From Lachnoclostridium sp. UBA903 (lineage in GTDB: Bacteria > Bacillota > Clostridia > Lachnospirales > Lachnospiraceae), in contig DBEP01000066.1 in the NCBI GenBank assembly GCA_002294045.1, positions 9,079 through 73,078 of the forward strand: a stretch of 64,000 bases of DNA, given 5' to 3'. The position numbers and the translations under genes were made by a program. The notes beneath the pieces were generated by a model. That model made no database searches, had not been told where the DNA came from, and saw only the letters and a list, made by a program, of their open reading frames with translations. Within the stretch, counting starts at the first letter, position 1. Each line of letters begins with the position of its first letter. Positions 28,400 through 38,146 of the stretch are shown here, one piece after another.

Positions 28400-28498
28400 T
28401 TATTTTGTTCTATTAAGTAAACAAACTGTCTCTATATGCCTTGAGTGGACAAAAAAAATGCCGTAACCCTCTGGTATCCCCTTGGCGGATGCCTATAT
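28400..28498 (-). repeat. Insertion scar D: element end joined to a displaced rlmD-type tail
   Basis: Minus strand: CCGCCAAGGGGATACC, a T-rich run and CTCAAGG, then HIETVCLLNRTK and TAA at 28400. HIETVCLLNR fits the RlmD C-terminal motif; the core is CATATAGAG (28430-28438). Between 28070 and 28362 I see nothing. Confidence 0.7.
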
Positions 28499-28598
28499 TT
28501 CGGATGAAGTCGCCTGGATAGGCCTTTTTTATTCGATTTGGTGCCTGCTTTGGCATTACAATTCAAGCTAATAGTAAAAATTTTATCAGCAAATTAGT

Positions 28599-29153
28599 TT
28601 AACGTGATACAAGGTGCTTGGTGTATGGTTCTAGCAAAAACATAAGCTGCTCAGTAATTTCCTGAACATTGCAGGGCATAGAATTATTGATCCACCATTC
28701 CAATACGCCAATAAACCCAGAAGTCAAAAAATGAGTGGTGACACCATTTGAAAACGCGTTGTTTTCTGACTTTACACCGATAACCTCGGTTACTGTTTGC
28801 GCTATAATGGCATATAAGCGGCTACGGAAAAATCCAAATCCCTCATTGTTAAGAAGCAACTTGTAAATTGTGAAATTTTCCTCCAAATATTCAAATATAC
28901 TTTGAAATGCGCTTGCGTTTAGAGTGGTATCAGTACTATCAGCACAATGATTTAGCAGCAGCTCAACATATCTTTCAATACACTTGTCAAGTAAGTCGAA
29001 TTTATCCACGTAATGCAGATAAACAGTCCCACGGTTTATGTCTGCGCGTTCGGCAATGTCATTGATGGTAATTTTCTCAAATCCTTTTTCGGCCAACAGG
29101 TCGATGAAGGTATCCATAATCAACCGCCTTGTTTTTTTTATTCTTCTATCCAC
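28599..29153 (-). CDS. TetR/AcrR-family regulator
   Basis: 184 residues. The N-terminal helix-turn-helix is canonical (IMDTFIDLLAEKGFEKITIN and INRGTVYLHYVDKFDLLDKC); the C-terminal ligand domain is of the TetR_C type with WWINNSMP near the end. Divergent from the ketopantoate-reductase-like gene, with two identical dyads TGTTGA-N4-TCAACA between them, so it most likely represses both itself and that gene. Confidence 0.88.
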   Translation of the reverse strand: MDRRIKKTRRLIMDTFIDLLAEKGFEKITINDIAERADINRGTVYLHYVDKFDLLDKCIERYVELLLNHCADSTDTTLNASAFQSIFEYLEENFTIYKLLLNNEGFGFFRSRLYAIIAQTVTEVIGVKSENNAFSNGVTTHFLTSGFIGVLEWWINNSMPCNVQEITEQLMFLLEPYTKHLVSR

Positions 29154-29191
29154 AGCGTTCTCCTCCAGATATTCAACAAATTAGCGCAATG

Positions 29192-29207
29192 TGTTGAGTT
29201 ATCAACA
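29192..29207. promoter_or_regulatory. TetR-type operator, copy 1
   Basis: TGTTGA-GTTA-TCAACA, perfect 6-bp arms. Identical arms and spacer length in copy 2, 79 bp away. Proximal to the TetR gene start (29153). Confidence 0.7.
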
Positions 29208-29226
29208 GTTGGAACAATTGTAACTA

Positions 29227-29254
29227 TTGAAATTCTCTCCACAAACAGTATACT
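29227..29254 (+). promoter_or_regulatory. Promoter of the ketopantoate-reductase-like gene
   Basis: TTGAAA (29227-29232), 16-bp spacer, TATACT (29249-29254). Operator copy 2 lies just downstream of the predicted start point. Confidence 0.5.
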
Positions 29255-29270
29255 TAGAATATCAAACACG

Positions 29271-29286
29271 TGTTGAAAAGTCAACA
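29271..29286. promoter_or_regulatory. TetR-type operator, copy 2
   Basis: TGTTGA-AAAG-TCAACA. Placed between the promoter at 29227-29254 and the ribosome site of the plus-strand gene. Confidence 0.7.
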
Positions 29287-29310
29287 GGTGATCATTCTGG
29301 AGGATGCTTT

Positions 29311-30243
29311 ATGAAAATACTAATTTTGGGCCGCGGTGTGATAGGAACACAGTACGCCTGGGCTTTCGAAAACGCGGGCCATACCGTTGAGTTCTATGTT
29401 CGTGAAGGCAGGAAGGCACAATACAGCTCCTATGTAAACTTGGAACTATGGGATGCAAGGCAAAGCAAAAAAGACCGGATAGTCAAAGAAAAATGGCCTA
29501 TTGTTATGCACGAGGAGATAAAGGAAAATCACGACTATGACCTCATTTTTATGAGCGTCAACCCCGAACAGGTATCAAGTGCGGTTAAGTACCTGGCACC
29601 GCGCGTTGGAAATGCAACAGTCCTTTTTTTCAGTAACTTCTGGCAAGACCCTCGAGCAGCTGTTCAGCCGATTCCGCTTCGTCAAATTGTTTATGGCTTC
29701 CCAGGTGCCGGCGGCGGGTTTGAAGGAAACACACTTTACGGCGGGCTTTACAAGACGGTTCAGTTTGGAACATTTGAATCCGAGCCTACCAAAAGGGATT
29801 TAGAGGTTCGTAAGCTTTTTGCTCAGGCGGGCTTCAAGATAATGGTTCAAAAGGATGTAAAAAGTTGGCTCTGGAATCACTTCGCATTCAACGCTGCAAT
29901 GGAAGTCGAAGTATTAAAAAGCGGCAGTTTTGCAAAAGTAATTTCTTCACGCAAAGCGCTCGATGGATTAGGTTGGGATTTGAAAGAAATGATCCCTGTT
30001 TTGAAAGCAAAGGGCTCAAAACTTGATGTTATGACAAAAGTGCTGAGCGGCCTGCCACCGAGAGTTGTTGGATTTCTTATGAGTCACGTTATTTTTTCTC
30101 CGAAAAGCATGTCCTATGCGCTTGTGGCGCATAACCACTTTAAAGTTGGCTATGCCGTACAGGAAGTTATTACAGATGCCAGAAAGTACGGAATAAAGGC
30201 ACCACGGCTTTACGATGTAGAAAGCTTAATTACGGAACAATGA
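29311..30243 (+). CDS. Ketopantoate reductase family (PanE/ApbA) oxidoreductase
   Basis: 310 residues from ATG 29311 (GGAGG 8 bases upstream; the longer open frame starts inside the operator). N-terminal Rossmann motif ILGRGVIGTQYAWAFENAGH, PanE-type middle text YGFPGAGGGFEG, and helical C-terminal domain. The normal PanE lysine/asparagine residues are not all obvious and there is no panBC nearby, so a paralogue acting on another ketoacid or enone, as often found next to TetR repressors, is more likely than true pantothenate synthesis. Confidence 0.75.
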   Translation: MKILILGRGVIGTQYAWAFENAGHTVEFYVREGRKAQYSSYVNLELWDARQSKKDRIVKEKWPIVMHEEIKENHDYDLIFMSVNPEQVSSAVKYLAPRVGNATVLFFSNFWQDPRAAVQPIPLRQIVYGFPGAGGGFEGNTLYGGLYKTVQFGTFESEPTKRDLEVRKLFAQAGFKIMVQKDVKSWLWNHFAFNAAMEVEVLKSGSFAKVISSRKALDGLGWDLKEMIPVLKAKGSKLDVMTKVLSGLPPRVVGFLMSHVIFSPKSMSYALVAHNHFKVGYAVQEVITDARKYGIKAPRLYDVESLITEQ

Positions 30244-30275
30244 ACAGATCCAAGAAAAAAGGACAATGGCGAAAA

Positions 30276-30320
30276 GACCTCCTATCGTAGAATAGTAATT
30301 ACGCCAGGAGGTCATTTTTT
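30276..30320 (+). terminator. Terminator of the PanE-like gene
   Basis: GACCTCCT (30276-30283) pairs with AGGAGGTC (30306-30313), followed by ATTTTTT. About 33 bp after the stop. Confidence 0.85.
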
Positions 30321-30509
30321 CGTTGTTACTTTACAGTATGTAATAAAAATTTGTAATGATGCATAAACATTTTCTTTTTTCATTTCTTTACCCGTAGGAT
30401 GTCCAACACTATTTCTATTTGGCGTAACAATTCAAATATTCCGCTAATTACTATATTGATACCATCAACCACCTCTTTATCAATACGCCCCCTTTGCCCT
30501 CCTACTCTT

Positions 30510-30860
30510 TCACCTCTCCATTAGTTGCTGGCTCAACTGCCTGATAGAACCGATTTGTTTTTCAAACATCAAATCCCATATATCAAGACATTTTTCGGCA
30601 ATATCTTTTTTCTCTGGTAGCGATGAAGCGGACGTTTCGTCATATAAACCAATTATCAATTTGGAAACTTCACTTTCAATTCCCCACATGCCTTTAGAGT
30701 TGTTACTCCCACCATTAATTAAATAATAACTCATTGAAAATATAATGTCCTTGTAATCAAACACCGACTTTGATTCTTCTTCAAGATAACGCACGAAGGC
30801 ATGTATCATTCTATAACTTAAGTCGGAATTCATTATTTCGATTAGGAAGTCTTTGTCTCG
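30510..30860 (-). pseudogene. C-terminal fragment of an unrecognised protein
   Basis: The frame is open from about 30860 (ERDKDFLIEIMNSDLSYRMI) to 30510. Text such as DYKDIIFSMSYYLINGGSNN is protein-like and helical but not of a family I know. It joins ABC-transporter debris upstream without a start codon of its own, except the internal ATG 30833, which could give 107 residues. Confidence 0.45.
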
Positions 30861-31015
30861 CTCTAGTCGCCTCCAAACAGAGAAATTGTGCCATTGTCAA
30901 ATCTTGGAAGACCGAGCAGGATACGGATCGTCGTGGTTTTACCGGAACCGTTAGGACCAAAAAAACCTAAAACCTTACCTTGTGGCACTTCGAGGTTAAG
31001 ACCTCTCAGGGATCA
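30861..31015 (-). pseudogene. ABC transporter ATPase fragment
   Basis: Minus strand: RGLNLEVPQGKVLGFF, then one frameshift in a T run, then GPNGSGKTTTIRILLG (Walker A) and TISLFGGD, after which a TAG and foreign sequence follow. Only about 45 residues of the N-terminus of an ATP-binding subunit remain. Confidence 0.75.
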
Positions 31016-31100
31016 ATGCCGTAAAAATCCTTTTTGATGGTCAACACCGTCCCTTAAGGGATCAACAACTTCCACAATTCTCAAGGAGTGCTGCAATGAA

Positions 31101-31124
31101 GAGGCATATCATTTGATATGCCCC
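31101..31124 (-). terminator. Hairpin after the GH28-like gene
   Basis: GAGGCATATCA pairs with TGATATGCCCC around a 2-base loop. It lies about 40 bp past the stop at 31165. The T run on the minus strand is interrupted (TCTTCATT), so termination may be partial. Confidence 0.55.
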
Positions 31125-31164
31125 TTTATCCATCTTATTGCAATTAAATCAAACAGTTTCCATT

Positions 31165-33126
31165 CTATTTGAACTGGAACCAAGTTAAATTTGCAACTGT
31201 GGATGAATCTGACTTAACAAAAGTAACATATACAGTATGGGTTCCTACAGCTGTCCCGGCATAAAGCGAGATATTCTTGACTGACCATGTCTGCCATCCG
31301 CCTGTGCTTACTCCCGTCCAATAACCCAGCATAGTGCCTGTAGGGCTGTCCAAATGGAATTCTATCCTTCCGCCGGAATTAGCGGATGCAACCTTCAAAT
31401 CACAACTTGTTCTAGCTGTACTACCAAAGTCTACATTTTTAAATGCTATATAGTCGCCATTACTCCCTCCACCAACATCCAGCCCGCCATCAGTGCATGC
31501 CTCATAGGAAATAACACCTGAACTAAGGTTATAGCCTTCCGCTTCAAATTTCAATGTGTTGAATTTTGGAGCTGCAGCATAGCTGTTAGTATCTGTTATT
31601 TTCAATTCTGCCAATGTAGTTGCCGCAACTCCACCGACGCGAACATTGTTTAATGTAACTCCGGAGACAGTAAATGTGTCACTCCAACCCTTCATTACTG
31701 AAATTTCACCTAAAGCGCGTAAATTGATATTATTATAGAACACATTTTTTATCGGACCGCTTTTTGCAGAAAGATCAAACCATCTGGAGTGGACACCGGA
31801 TCTTGGCCAGAAGCCTTCTACATCTATATTGTCAAATATGATGTTTTGTGCTGGTGTAGTCCCATAAAGATGACCTACCGCTAAAGCTCGCCAGCACCTG
31901 TATACATAAGAGTTTTTAACAACTATGCCATCCTGAAGCTGTTTAACTCCATCTCCAACCTTGAATGCTCCACATCTGCTCCAAGCCAAAGCATCATCCA
32001 CAACTACATTTGACTGGTTTTCAGGACTTCCAGGCCAGTTTGCAGCTATATCCGTAGTTGCTACATCCCATGTCTTAAATGAGTATGTGTCATCCTCCGA
32101 TACTGCTACAGTGTGCTTTATTAGTACATTCTGGCTCTCTTGAATGTCTATTGCATCATTTTCATAATCAAGTTCATTGTTGTTGAAGTGCTTTGTATTC
32201 TGGAATGTTACGTTATTGGATCTTGTAATTATTGTAGCCCAGCAACCGCTGTCTCTTATTGTTATGCCGTCAACCGTGAAGTTGCTGCACTGCAAGGGTA
32301 CAAGAATATTGTTCAAATAACTGTTTGTATTTCTCATATAATGGCCATTGCCGTCAATAGTCCCCCTGCCGTATATCTTAACATTGTTTGCATTTGTTTC
32401 GGTATAGATAAACCATGTTCCATCCTTACCCAGAGAATTCTTATGAAAATGGGTAGTGTAATCGCTTGGATTTCCTGAACCCCTTATAACAGAACCACCC
32501 TCCAGATAAACCGAAACATTGCTTTTTAAAACAAGGTTTCCGCACTTATAAACTCCGGCCGGAACGTATACTATACCGCCACCTGCTGCGTTAGCCGCAT
32601 TTATGGCGTTTTGTATTGCAGTTGTAGCCATAGCGGCACCGGTACTGTCGGCACCGTATTGAGTTTTAACATTGTATATACCTGTACCGGATGAAGCCGG
32701 AACATTGGTTTCAAGAGCATCTGCCGCAATAACCAGATCTTTCAGCTTATTGATTTTAACTATAAGATATCTTGATGATGAAAGTGTAAATGTAAGTGTA
32801 TTTCCGCTCTTTGTTGCAGTGATTCCCAAAGCTAGGGGAGAAATATTATATGTATTGATTGTCTCGCTTGCTGTTATTGTGATTGTAGTAGTACCTGAAA
32901 AAGAGAAATTACAATAATTATAGTTTACAAATACCGCCGAAGTGTCGATTACCGGTATATTTGTAGAGTCTGCTGTTACCGTGTATTGACTGGTCGTGGT
33001 ATAGCACGACGGTAATGGATAGCTTACAATTGTAGCCGCGCCTGCTGTCAAAGGAACGACAGTTAACAGACTGGCCAGCATACAAATAATTAATAATGCA
33101 CTTAATAATTTTAACTTTTTTAACAT
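31165..33126 (-). CDS. Secreted right-handed beta-helix glycosidase (GH28-like) with CBM6
   Basis: 653 residues. A signal peptide is clear: KKLKLL, a hydrophobic core to about 24, and AGAA near the cleavage site (about 31). A small beta domain follows (35-150), then a parallel beta helix (about 155-510) of polygalacturonase type (FHKNSLGKDG, GRGTIDGNGHYM, NDAIDIQES, SEDDTYSFKTW; paired aspartates could be catalytic). Residues 525-653 form a CBM6-type sugar-binding module (FEAEGYNL...CDLKVASANSGGRIEFHLD...WFQF). It probably cuts a plant or algal polysaccharide outside the cell; dextranase- or carrageenase-like activity is not excluded. No sugar transporter is linked. Intact in a decayed neighbourhood. 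Confidence 0.78.
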   Translation of the reverse strand: MLKKLKLLSALLIICMLASLLTVVPLTAGAATIVSYPLPSCYTTTSQYTVTADSTNIPVIDTSAVFVNYNYCNFSFSGTTTITITASETINTYNISPLALGITATKSGNTLTFTLSSSRYLIVKINKLKDLVIAADALETNVPASSGTGIYNVKTQYGADSTGAAMATTAIQNAINAANAAGGGIVYVPAGVYKCGNLVLKSNVSVYLEGGSVIRGSGNPSDYTTHFHKNSLGKDGTWFIYTETNANNVKIYGRGTIDGNGHYMRNTNSYLNNILVPLQCSNFTVDGITIRDSGCWATIITRSNNVTFQNTKHFNNNELDYENDAIDIQESQNVLIKHTVAVSEDDTYSFKTWDVATTDIAANWPGSPENQSNVVVDDALAWSRCGAFKVGDGVKQLQDGIVVKNSYVYRCWRALAVGHLYGTTPAQNIIFDNIDVEGFWPRSGVHSRWFDLSAKSGPIKNVFYNNINLRALGEISVMKGWSDTFTVSGVTLNNVRVGGVAATTLAELKITDTNSYAAAPKFNTLKFEAEGYNLSSGVISYEACTDGGLDVGGGSNGDYIAFKNVDFGSTARTSCDLKVASANSGGRIEFHLDSPTGTMLGYWTGVSTGGWQTWSVKNISLYAGTAVGTHTVYVTFVKSDSSTVANLTWFQFK

Positions 33127-33212
33127 AAATAAATACCTCTTTCATATTTTTTTTAGAAAACACTCTTTCATCAGTGAATAATGATTTCACCAGTGATGCT
33201 CTATTACTCTTT

Positions 33213-33727
33213 TCATAAAGTCGATATATTCCTGCTCAGCTTCGGAAGTGGCAGAGTAATACTAACCTTTTCTGCATCAGCAAAGTTTCCTTTTAAATTA
33301 TCAAGTATACGAGTTAGCAGTCCAATCGGTGGCACTCCGGTAGTTGCTGTAAGTGCAAGACTTCCTGCACCTTTTGCGACATTTAACCAATTAATATTTT
33401 TCCATATTTTTTTAACAGCTTCTCCACATTTACTGCTTAGGCTTCGCTTCTTTATGAGTTCTGATACTATCGCACTCATAAGTGCAATTTTTGCATCCTA
33501 AAACCCCTGATGTTTCCATCCATTAAGCTTTATACATTCTGTCTTTTCTTTTCCTTGAAACTCATCCTCTACCATTTCAAGTACACTTGATTTACCAGCA
33601 CCCCAATCTCCATGTATTCCTATAGAAATTGGCTTTTCTTTACTCTCATTAATTAATTCAACTATTGTTTTTGCAATAGCTCTATTATTTACATATCTAT
33701 CTTAGTTTCATTATCTGACAATATCAT
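33213..33727 (-). pseudogene. KAP-family P-loop NTPase remnant
   Basis: ATG 33727 begins MILSDNETKIDM and stops; the next frame reads NRAIAKTIVELINESKEKP, SIGIHGDWGAGKSSVLEMVE (Walker A), NGWKHQGF, a TAG where relatives have glutamate, and then DAKIALMSAIVSELIKK up to 33213. The Walker B half and membrane insert of KAP proteins are missing. The start follows directly on the DUF1413 stop, so the pair was an operon. Confidence 0.78.
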
Positions 33728-33979
33728 CTATTTACCCTCCCCAATTAAAGATTTCGTATATCTTTGTTGACCAGAAGAAGTCTTTTCAATTGGGGTTACT
33801 TCATTATTTACTGTATTGACATAATTAAGAAATAATGTACCTAACAATAAACGATCACTTCTTGATATTCTAATCCATTCATAACCCTTGAATAAATCCC
33901 TTAACAAGAATATTTCACTAGGCCTAACATTAGATATTTCACTTAATGCAATTTCTAATAGCTCATTAACATTTGCCAT
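33728..33979 (-). CDS. DUF1413-like small protein
   Basis: 83 residues: VRPSEIFLLRDLFKGYEWIRIS followed by RSDRLLLGTLFLNYVN and EKTSSGQQRY, the text of DUF1413. Such proteins resemble single-domain DNA- or partner-binding modules and often precede KAP NTPases, as here (stop TAG immediately followed by the KAP ATG). The gene is intact although its partner is dead. Confidence 0.7.
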   Translation of the reverse strand: MANVNELLEIALSEISNVRPSEIFLLRDLFKGYEWIRISRSDRLLLGTLFLNYVNTVNNEVTPIEKTSSGQQRYTKSLIGEGK

Positions 33980-34199
33980 TTTATAACCCCCAAAAAGACA
34001 ATAACAATATAAACAATAATGTTATTATAATTGTATATCTTTAGGAGATTTGTTTCAACAAAAAATTATAAAATTTTCCAATTTTTTTTAATTGTTTGTC
34101 ACCAATATTAGCTACTAACACGAAAACTCTCAATGTACTGAGGGCTTTAGTCTTAACAGCTTCAAATGGTAGAAACAGCTTAGCAATTGCTACTGCCTT

Positions 34200-34523
34200 T
34201 TAAGTCTTTACAAGTCTTTTTGTTTTACAAAGAACGGCAGGAAGGTCAATAAATTCATAATCGCTGTCGAGATAGTCCGTACCATACACTTCGACAAAAA
34301 GATTATGCATCTGCTTCAGTATTTCTTTAGCATAGTCATCCGCCGCTGAATTGCAGGACTGATCCAATTTCATTTGCAACTGACTGATGTCATCCACAAA
34401 ATCCACGATTCCCATCAGTCCAGAAGGCATATCAGATTCTCCTGACATAGCTATTAACTGAATACGGGTTCCTTCGGGATACCTTTCTTTGAGACGCTCC
34501 ACTTTTTTCTGGTCATATAACAT
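34200..34523 (-). CDS. DUF4314-type protein with an altered C-terminus
   Basis: 107 residues. The first 50 (VERLKERYPEGTRIQLIAMSG and GIVDFVDDISQLQMKLD) are DUF4314, a domain found on clostridial conjugative elements. The rest (SCNSAADDYAKEILKQMHNL) is acidic and helical and not part of that domain, so this may be a natural two-domain form or a deletion fusion. AGGAGG upstream. 33980-34199 shows nothing. Confidence 0.6.
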   Translation of the reverse strand: MLYDQKKVERLKERYPEGTRIQLIAMSGESDMPSGLMGIVDFVDDISQLQMKLDQSCNSAADDYAKEILKQMHNLFVEVYGTDYLDSDYEFIDLPAVLCKTKRLVKT

Positions 34524-34783
34524 CTTACATTCCTCCTCGTATTATATAGTCATAGCTTTTCTTTACCAATTCTATGGTATAAGCTATGCTTGTTTTAGAT
34601 ACTGTGGATTAGTTCATTCCTCCTACCAGTTGATGGTTTAAAAAAGGCTATAACCACAGTCTCTTTGTTCACTTGTTAATCAGTTAGATACCGCATGACG
34701 GTTTATTTAGAACGAGGTTACAATCGCAGAGAGCACCAGTGGTTCTAAAACAGTATCAAATATATTTTAAAAGGAGTATTGCT

Positions 34784-35470
34784 ATGATTTACACAGGAAT
34801 TGACGTTTCCAAAGATAAGCATGATTGTTTTATCACTAACTCAGATGGCGAAGTTCTATTTAAAGCTTTTACCATTCCAAACAACCGGGACGGTTTTGAT
34901 GAACTTTATCAGAAAATCCACTCTATTACAGATGACTTAACTAAAGTAAAAGTAGGGCTTGAAGCCACTGGACACTACAGTTATAACATCTTAGGATATC
35001 TTCTTGATAAAGGTCTGGCCACCTTTGTTATCAACCCGTTACATGCCAATCTTTTCAGAAAAAGTCTAAGCCTTAGAAAGATGAAAACGGATAAAGCTGA
35101 TGCCCATACGATTGCCGCAATGCTTATGTCTGATGTGAACTTAAAGCCCTACTCAGACACATCTTATCACAATGAGGAGTTAAAGTCACTAACCCGTTAC
35201 CGCTTTGATAAAGTGAAAGAACGTGCTAAACTTAAAACATCCATTTCACGTCTTGTTACCATTCTGTTTCCTGAACTAGAAAATATGGTTCCAACACTTC
35301 ATATGGCATCGGTCTACTCTCTTTTAACGGATTTCCCAAGTGCATCAGATATTGCATCTGTTCATTTAACAAGGCGCAAATCTATTATCCACGGCTTCCA
35401 AAGGCCGCTATGGCAGAGATACTGCCCTTCTATTCAGGAATGCTGCCAGAACCTCTATCGGGTCACATAT
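34784..35470 (+). pseudogene. IS110-family transposase, truncated and frameshifted
   Basis: Start ATG 34784 with AAAAGGAG upstream. The DEDD catalytic N-terminus is complete: YTGIDVSKDKHDCFI, VGLEATGHYS, KMKTDKADAHTIA. A frameshift near 35370 moves the rest to LSTASKGRYGRDTALLFRN in another frame. The gene is then cut at about 35470 where the end of the next (minus) gene begins. The Transposase_20 half with its serine is absent. Confidence 0.85.
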
Positions 35471-36154
35471 CTATTCTAACTTTTACTATTGGTTCAAAAT
35501 ACTTCCCATAACTTTCAATAACAGGAGAATAATCACTAGTTATAGCACATGATATTATTTTAGTGTTTTTACTTTTATTTTCACCAAAGTATAAATTCAC
35601 TTCTCTTAATGCAAGTTTTTTAAACCCTTTTTCAAAAAATAAGAAGTTTAATCCATTATTTTTTGCCATGGATTTGTATACAAGACAATCAGGTCGCTCT
35701 TTCTTAATCAATTTCACTAATTCAGTCTCTTCTATCGTTAATTTTTCAGCTTTTTCTATCTTCGAAAGTATACTATGGAAATTTAATTCTCTACCATCAA
35801 CTATAACTAAGCTATCATTAACGTTTAGTATAGGGAAAGTGCTACTCGCATCATCGTAAGCCATAAATGTTAAATAATTTTTATTACCACCATGTTTTTT
35901 TATTTCAGCCAAGGCAGTAGATTTACTGTCTGCCCAATAAGATATTTTTTCATTAGGAAATAATTTTGAATGCCTACCTATGTTATTATTCATCCTCAGA
36001 TTTCCTGCATGTAATACACTTATAGTTTTCCATATACCCAATTGTCCACATTAACACATCGAAAAAAAATAAATTCTTCGGTCTTATATATGGGTAGACT
36101 TTTATGTTTTAATATTTGGGAAAGATAAGAATGATTTTTAAAAAGAATGCTCAT
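35463..36154 (-). pseudogene. RES-like hypothetical protein, frameshifted near its start
   Basis: The true start is ATG 36154 (GGAGG six bases upstream), giving MSILFKNHSYLSQILKHKS to RCVNVD. One base is missing near 36048 (GACAATTGG), and the main frame continues LGIWKTISVLHAGNLRMNNN to the stop at 35463. Text (NIGRHSKLFPNEKISYWADS, ALAEIKKHGG) has the R...E order of RES-type NAD-degrading domains, but I am not sure of that family. The gene end coincides with the cut IS110 copy. Confidence 0.5.
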
Positions 36155-36332
36155 TATGTACCTCCATAAATACCGATTTTCTTCATTATATCATAATTAA
36201 CCGAAAGACATAGTGATGTATATTTATACTACAAATTATACACTACTATATTTTGGACCGAAAGTTTGATATAATTAGTTAATCAGAATCTGCCATAAAA
36301 TAATTTTTGAGGGAGGAGACCAGATAACAAAT

Positions 36333-37633
36333 ATGAAGAATAGAACCTATATCGCAATTGACTTAAAATCCTTCTACGCTTCGGTCGAGTGCATGGAGCG
36401 AGAGCTTGACCCGCTTATTACCAACCTTGTTGTCGCGGACGCAAGCCACACCGAAAAAACCATTTGTCTCGCTGTCTCCCCCTCCCTCAAAGCATACGGT
36501 ATTTCTGGTAGGGCGAGGCTGTTTGAGATCGTGCAAAAGGTCAAGGAAGTAAATGCAACACGGTTACACAAAGCACCGGGAAGAGTCTTTTCTGGTGCTT
36601 CCTCTAGCGATACTGAATTGAAATCCTCACCGGGTATCTCGTTGGACTATATTATTGCTCCACCGAGAATGGCTCATTATATAGAGTACAGCACCCGGAT
36701 TTATAAAATTTATATGAAATACATCGCGCCTGAAGATATCCATGTCTATTCCATTGACGAGGTCCTCATTGATGCTACCGATTATTTGAGTACCTACAAT
36801 CTTTCTGCCCGTGAGCTTGCCACAAAAATGATTCTTGATGTCCTTAAAACGACCGGCATCACAGCATCAGCTGTTCCCTTGGTAAGACCAATGATTATTA
36901 CAATGAGAATCTATTGTACAAATTGTTCGGTATCAATGCAGAGCTGCTGATTGATCATGCATGGAGCTGGGAGCCGTGCAGGATTTCCGATATTAAAGCG
37001 TATAAGCCAAGTACAAACAGTATTGGATCGGGGCAGGTCCTGCATTGTGCCTATACCTTTGACAAAGCAAAGCTGATTGTGCGTGAAATGACTGATCTGC
37101 TGGTACTTGACCTGGTGAATAAAAGGTTTGTGACCGACCAGCTTGTTTTGACAGTCGGGTATGATATTGAGAATCTCACAAATCCAAAGATAAAGAAATT
37201 ATATAATGGGCCAGTTACCACAGACCATTACGGACGTTCTGTTCCGAAATCTGCCCATGGTACGACAAATCTTGTTAGACAGACCTCTTCCACCAAACTG
37301 ATTATGGATGCCGTCACAGAGCTGTTTGAGTGCATCGTTGATAAAAATCTTCTCATCAGGCGAGTTAATATTGCAGCAAACCATGTGGTGGATATGGCAA
37401 CCGTTCAAAGGACGGATAGCTTTGAACAGCTTGACCTATTTACGGATTATGCGGCTGTACAGGCGAAAAAAGCGGAACAAGAAGCCGAGCTTGAACGAGA
37501 AAAAAAGATGCAAAAAGCAATGCTGGAGATAAAAAAGAAATTCGGCAAGAACGCTGTTCTAAAAGGTATGAACCTAGAGGAAGGTGCTACCACATTAGAC
37601 CGGAACAAGCAGATTGGAGGTCATAAGGCATGA
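36333..37633 (+). pseudogene. Y-family DNA polymerase (UmuC/DinB-like), internal deletion
   Basis: ATG 36333 (GGGAGGAG upstream): YIAIDLKSFYASVECMEREL with the first catalytic aspartate, then VYSIDEVLIDATDYL (second catalytic acidic pair). At about 36885 roughly 60 residues (the GIGxNxxLAK region) are missing and the frame changes. It resumes YYNENLLYKLFGINAELL through the little-finger domain to the stop at 37633. The normal size is about 500 residues. Its partner yolD is intact. Confidence 0.85.
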
Positions 37634-38067
37634 CAAAGACATATGACAATATAATTCATCTACCACACCATGTTTCTACGACACATCCTCATATGACGGT
37701 CATGGACCGGGCAGCTCAGTTTTCCCCCTTCGCCGCACTAACCGGCTATGATGGTGCCATCAAAGAAACTGCAAGACTTACTGAAGAGAGAATAGAGTTG
37801 GACGAATATATGAAAGATGTTTTGAGTGATAAGCTACAGATCTTAGCGGAGCGACTTAAAGAGCATCCCAAAATCGTTATTACCTACTTTCAGCCGGACG
37901 TGAAAAATGGCGGTTCCTATGTTACTGCTTCTGGTACAGTTAAAAAGATAGACGCATATGAACGGGTTGTCGTTATGACGGATAACACATTTATTTCAAT
38001 TGATGAAATAATCAGCATAGATGGGCAGATATTCGAAACTACAGTGCTTCACTCAAGTAATGAATGA
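37630..38067 (+). CDS. YolD-like protein
   Basis: 145 residues: MDRAAQFSPFAALTGYDGAI and ETARLTEERIELDEYMKDVL are the YolD signature. YolD proteins are SOS-linked partners of Y-family polymerases. The start overlaps the stop of the polymerase pseudogene (ATGA). A 25-codon frame (38064-38141, MNNDILEFVRGE) follows before msrA and may be a remnant. Confidence 0.85.
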   Translation: MTKTYDNIIHLPHHVSTTHPHMTVMDRAAQFSPFAALTGYDGAIKETARLTEERIELDEYMKDVLSDKLQILAERLKEHPKIVITYFQPDVKNGGSYVTASGTVKKIDAYERVVVMTDNTFISIDEIISIDGQIFETTVLHSSNE

Positions 38068-38146
38068 ATAACGACATATTAGAATTTGTCCGTGGTGAAT
38101 TAACTACTGATTATTTATATTTGACAAAAGAAAATAGGTGAATACT

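Noticed and set aside
38064..38141. 25-codon frame between yolD and msrA (MNNDILEFVRGE)
   Set aside because: Could be a leader peptide, but has no own ribosome site and looks like the start of a lost gene; mentioned only in the YolD entry.
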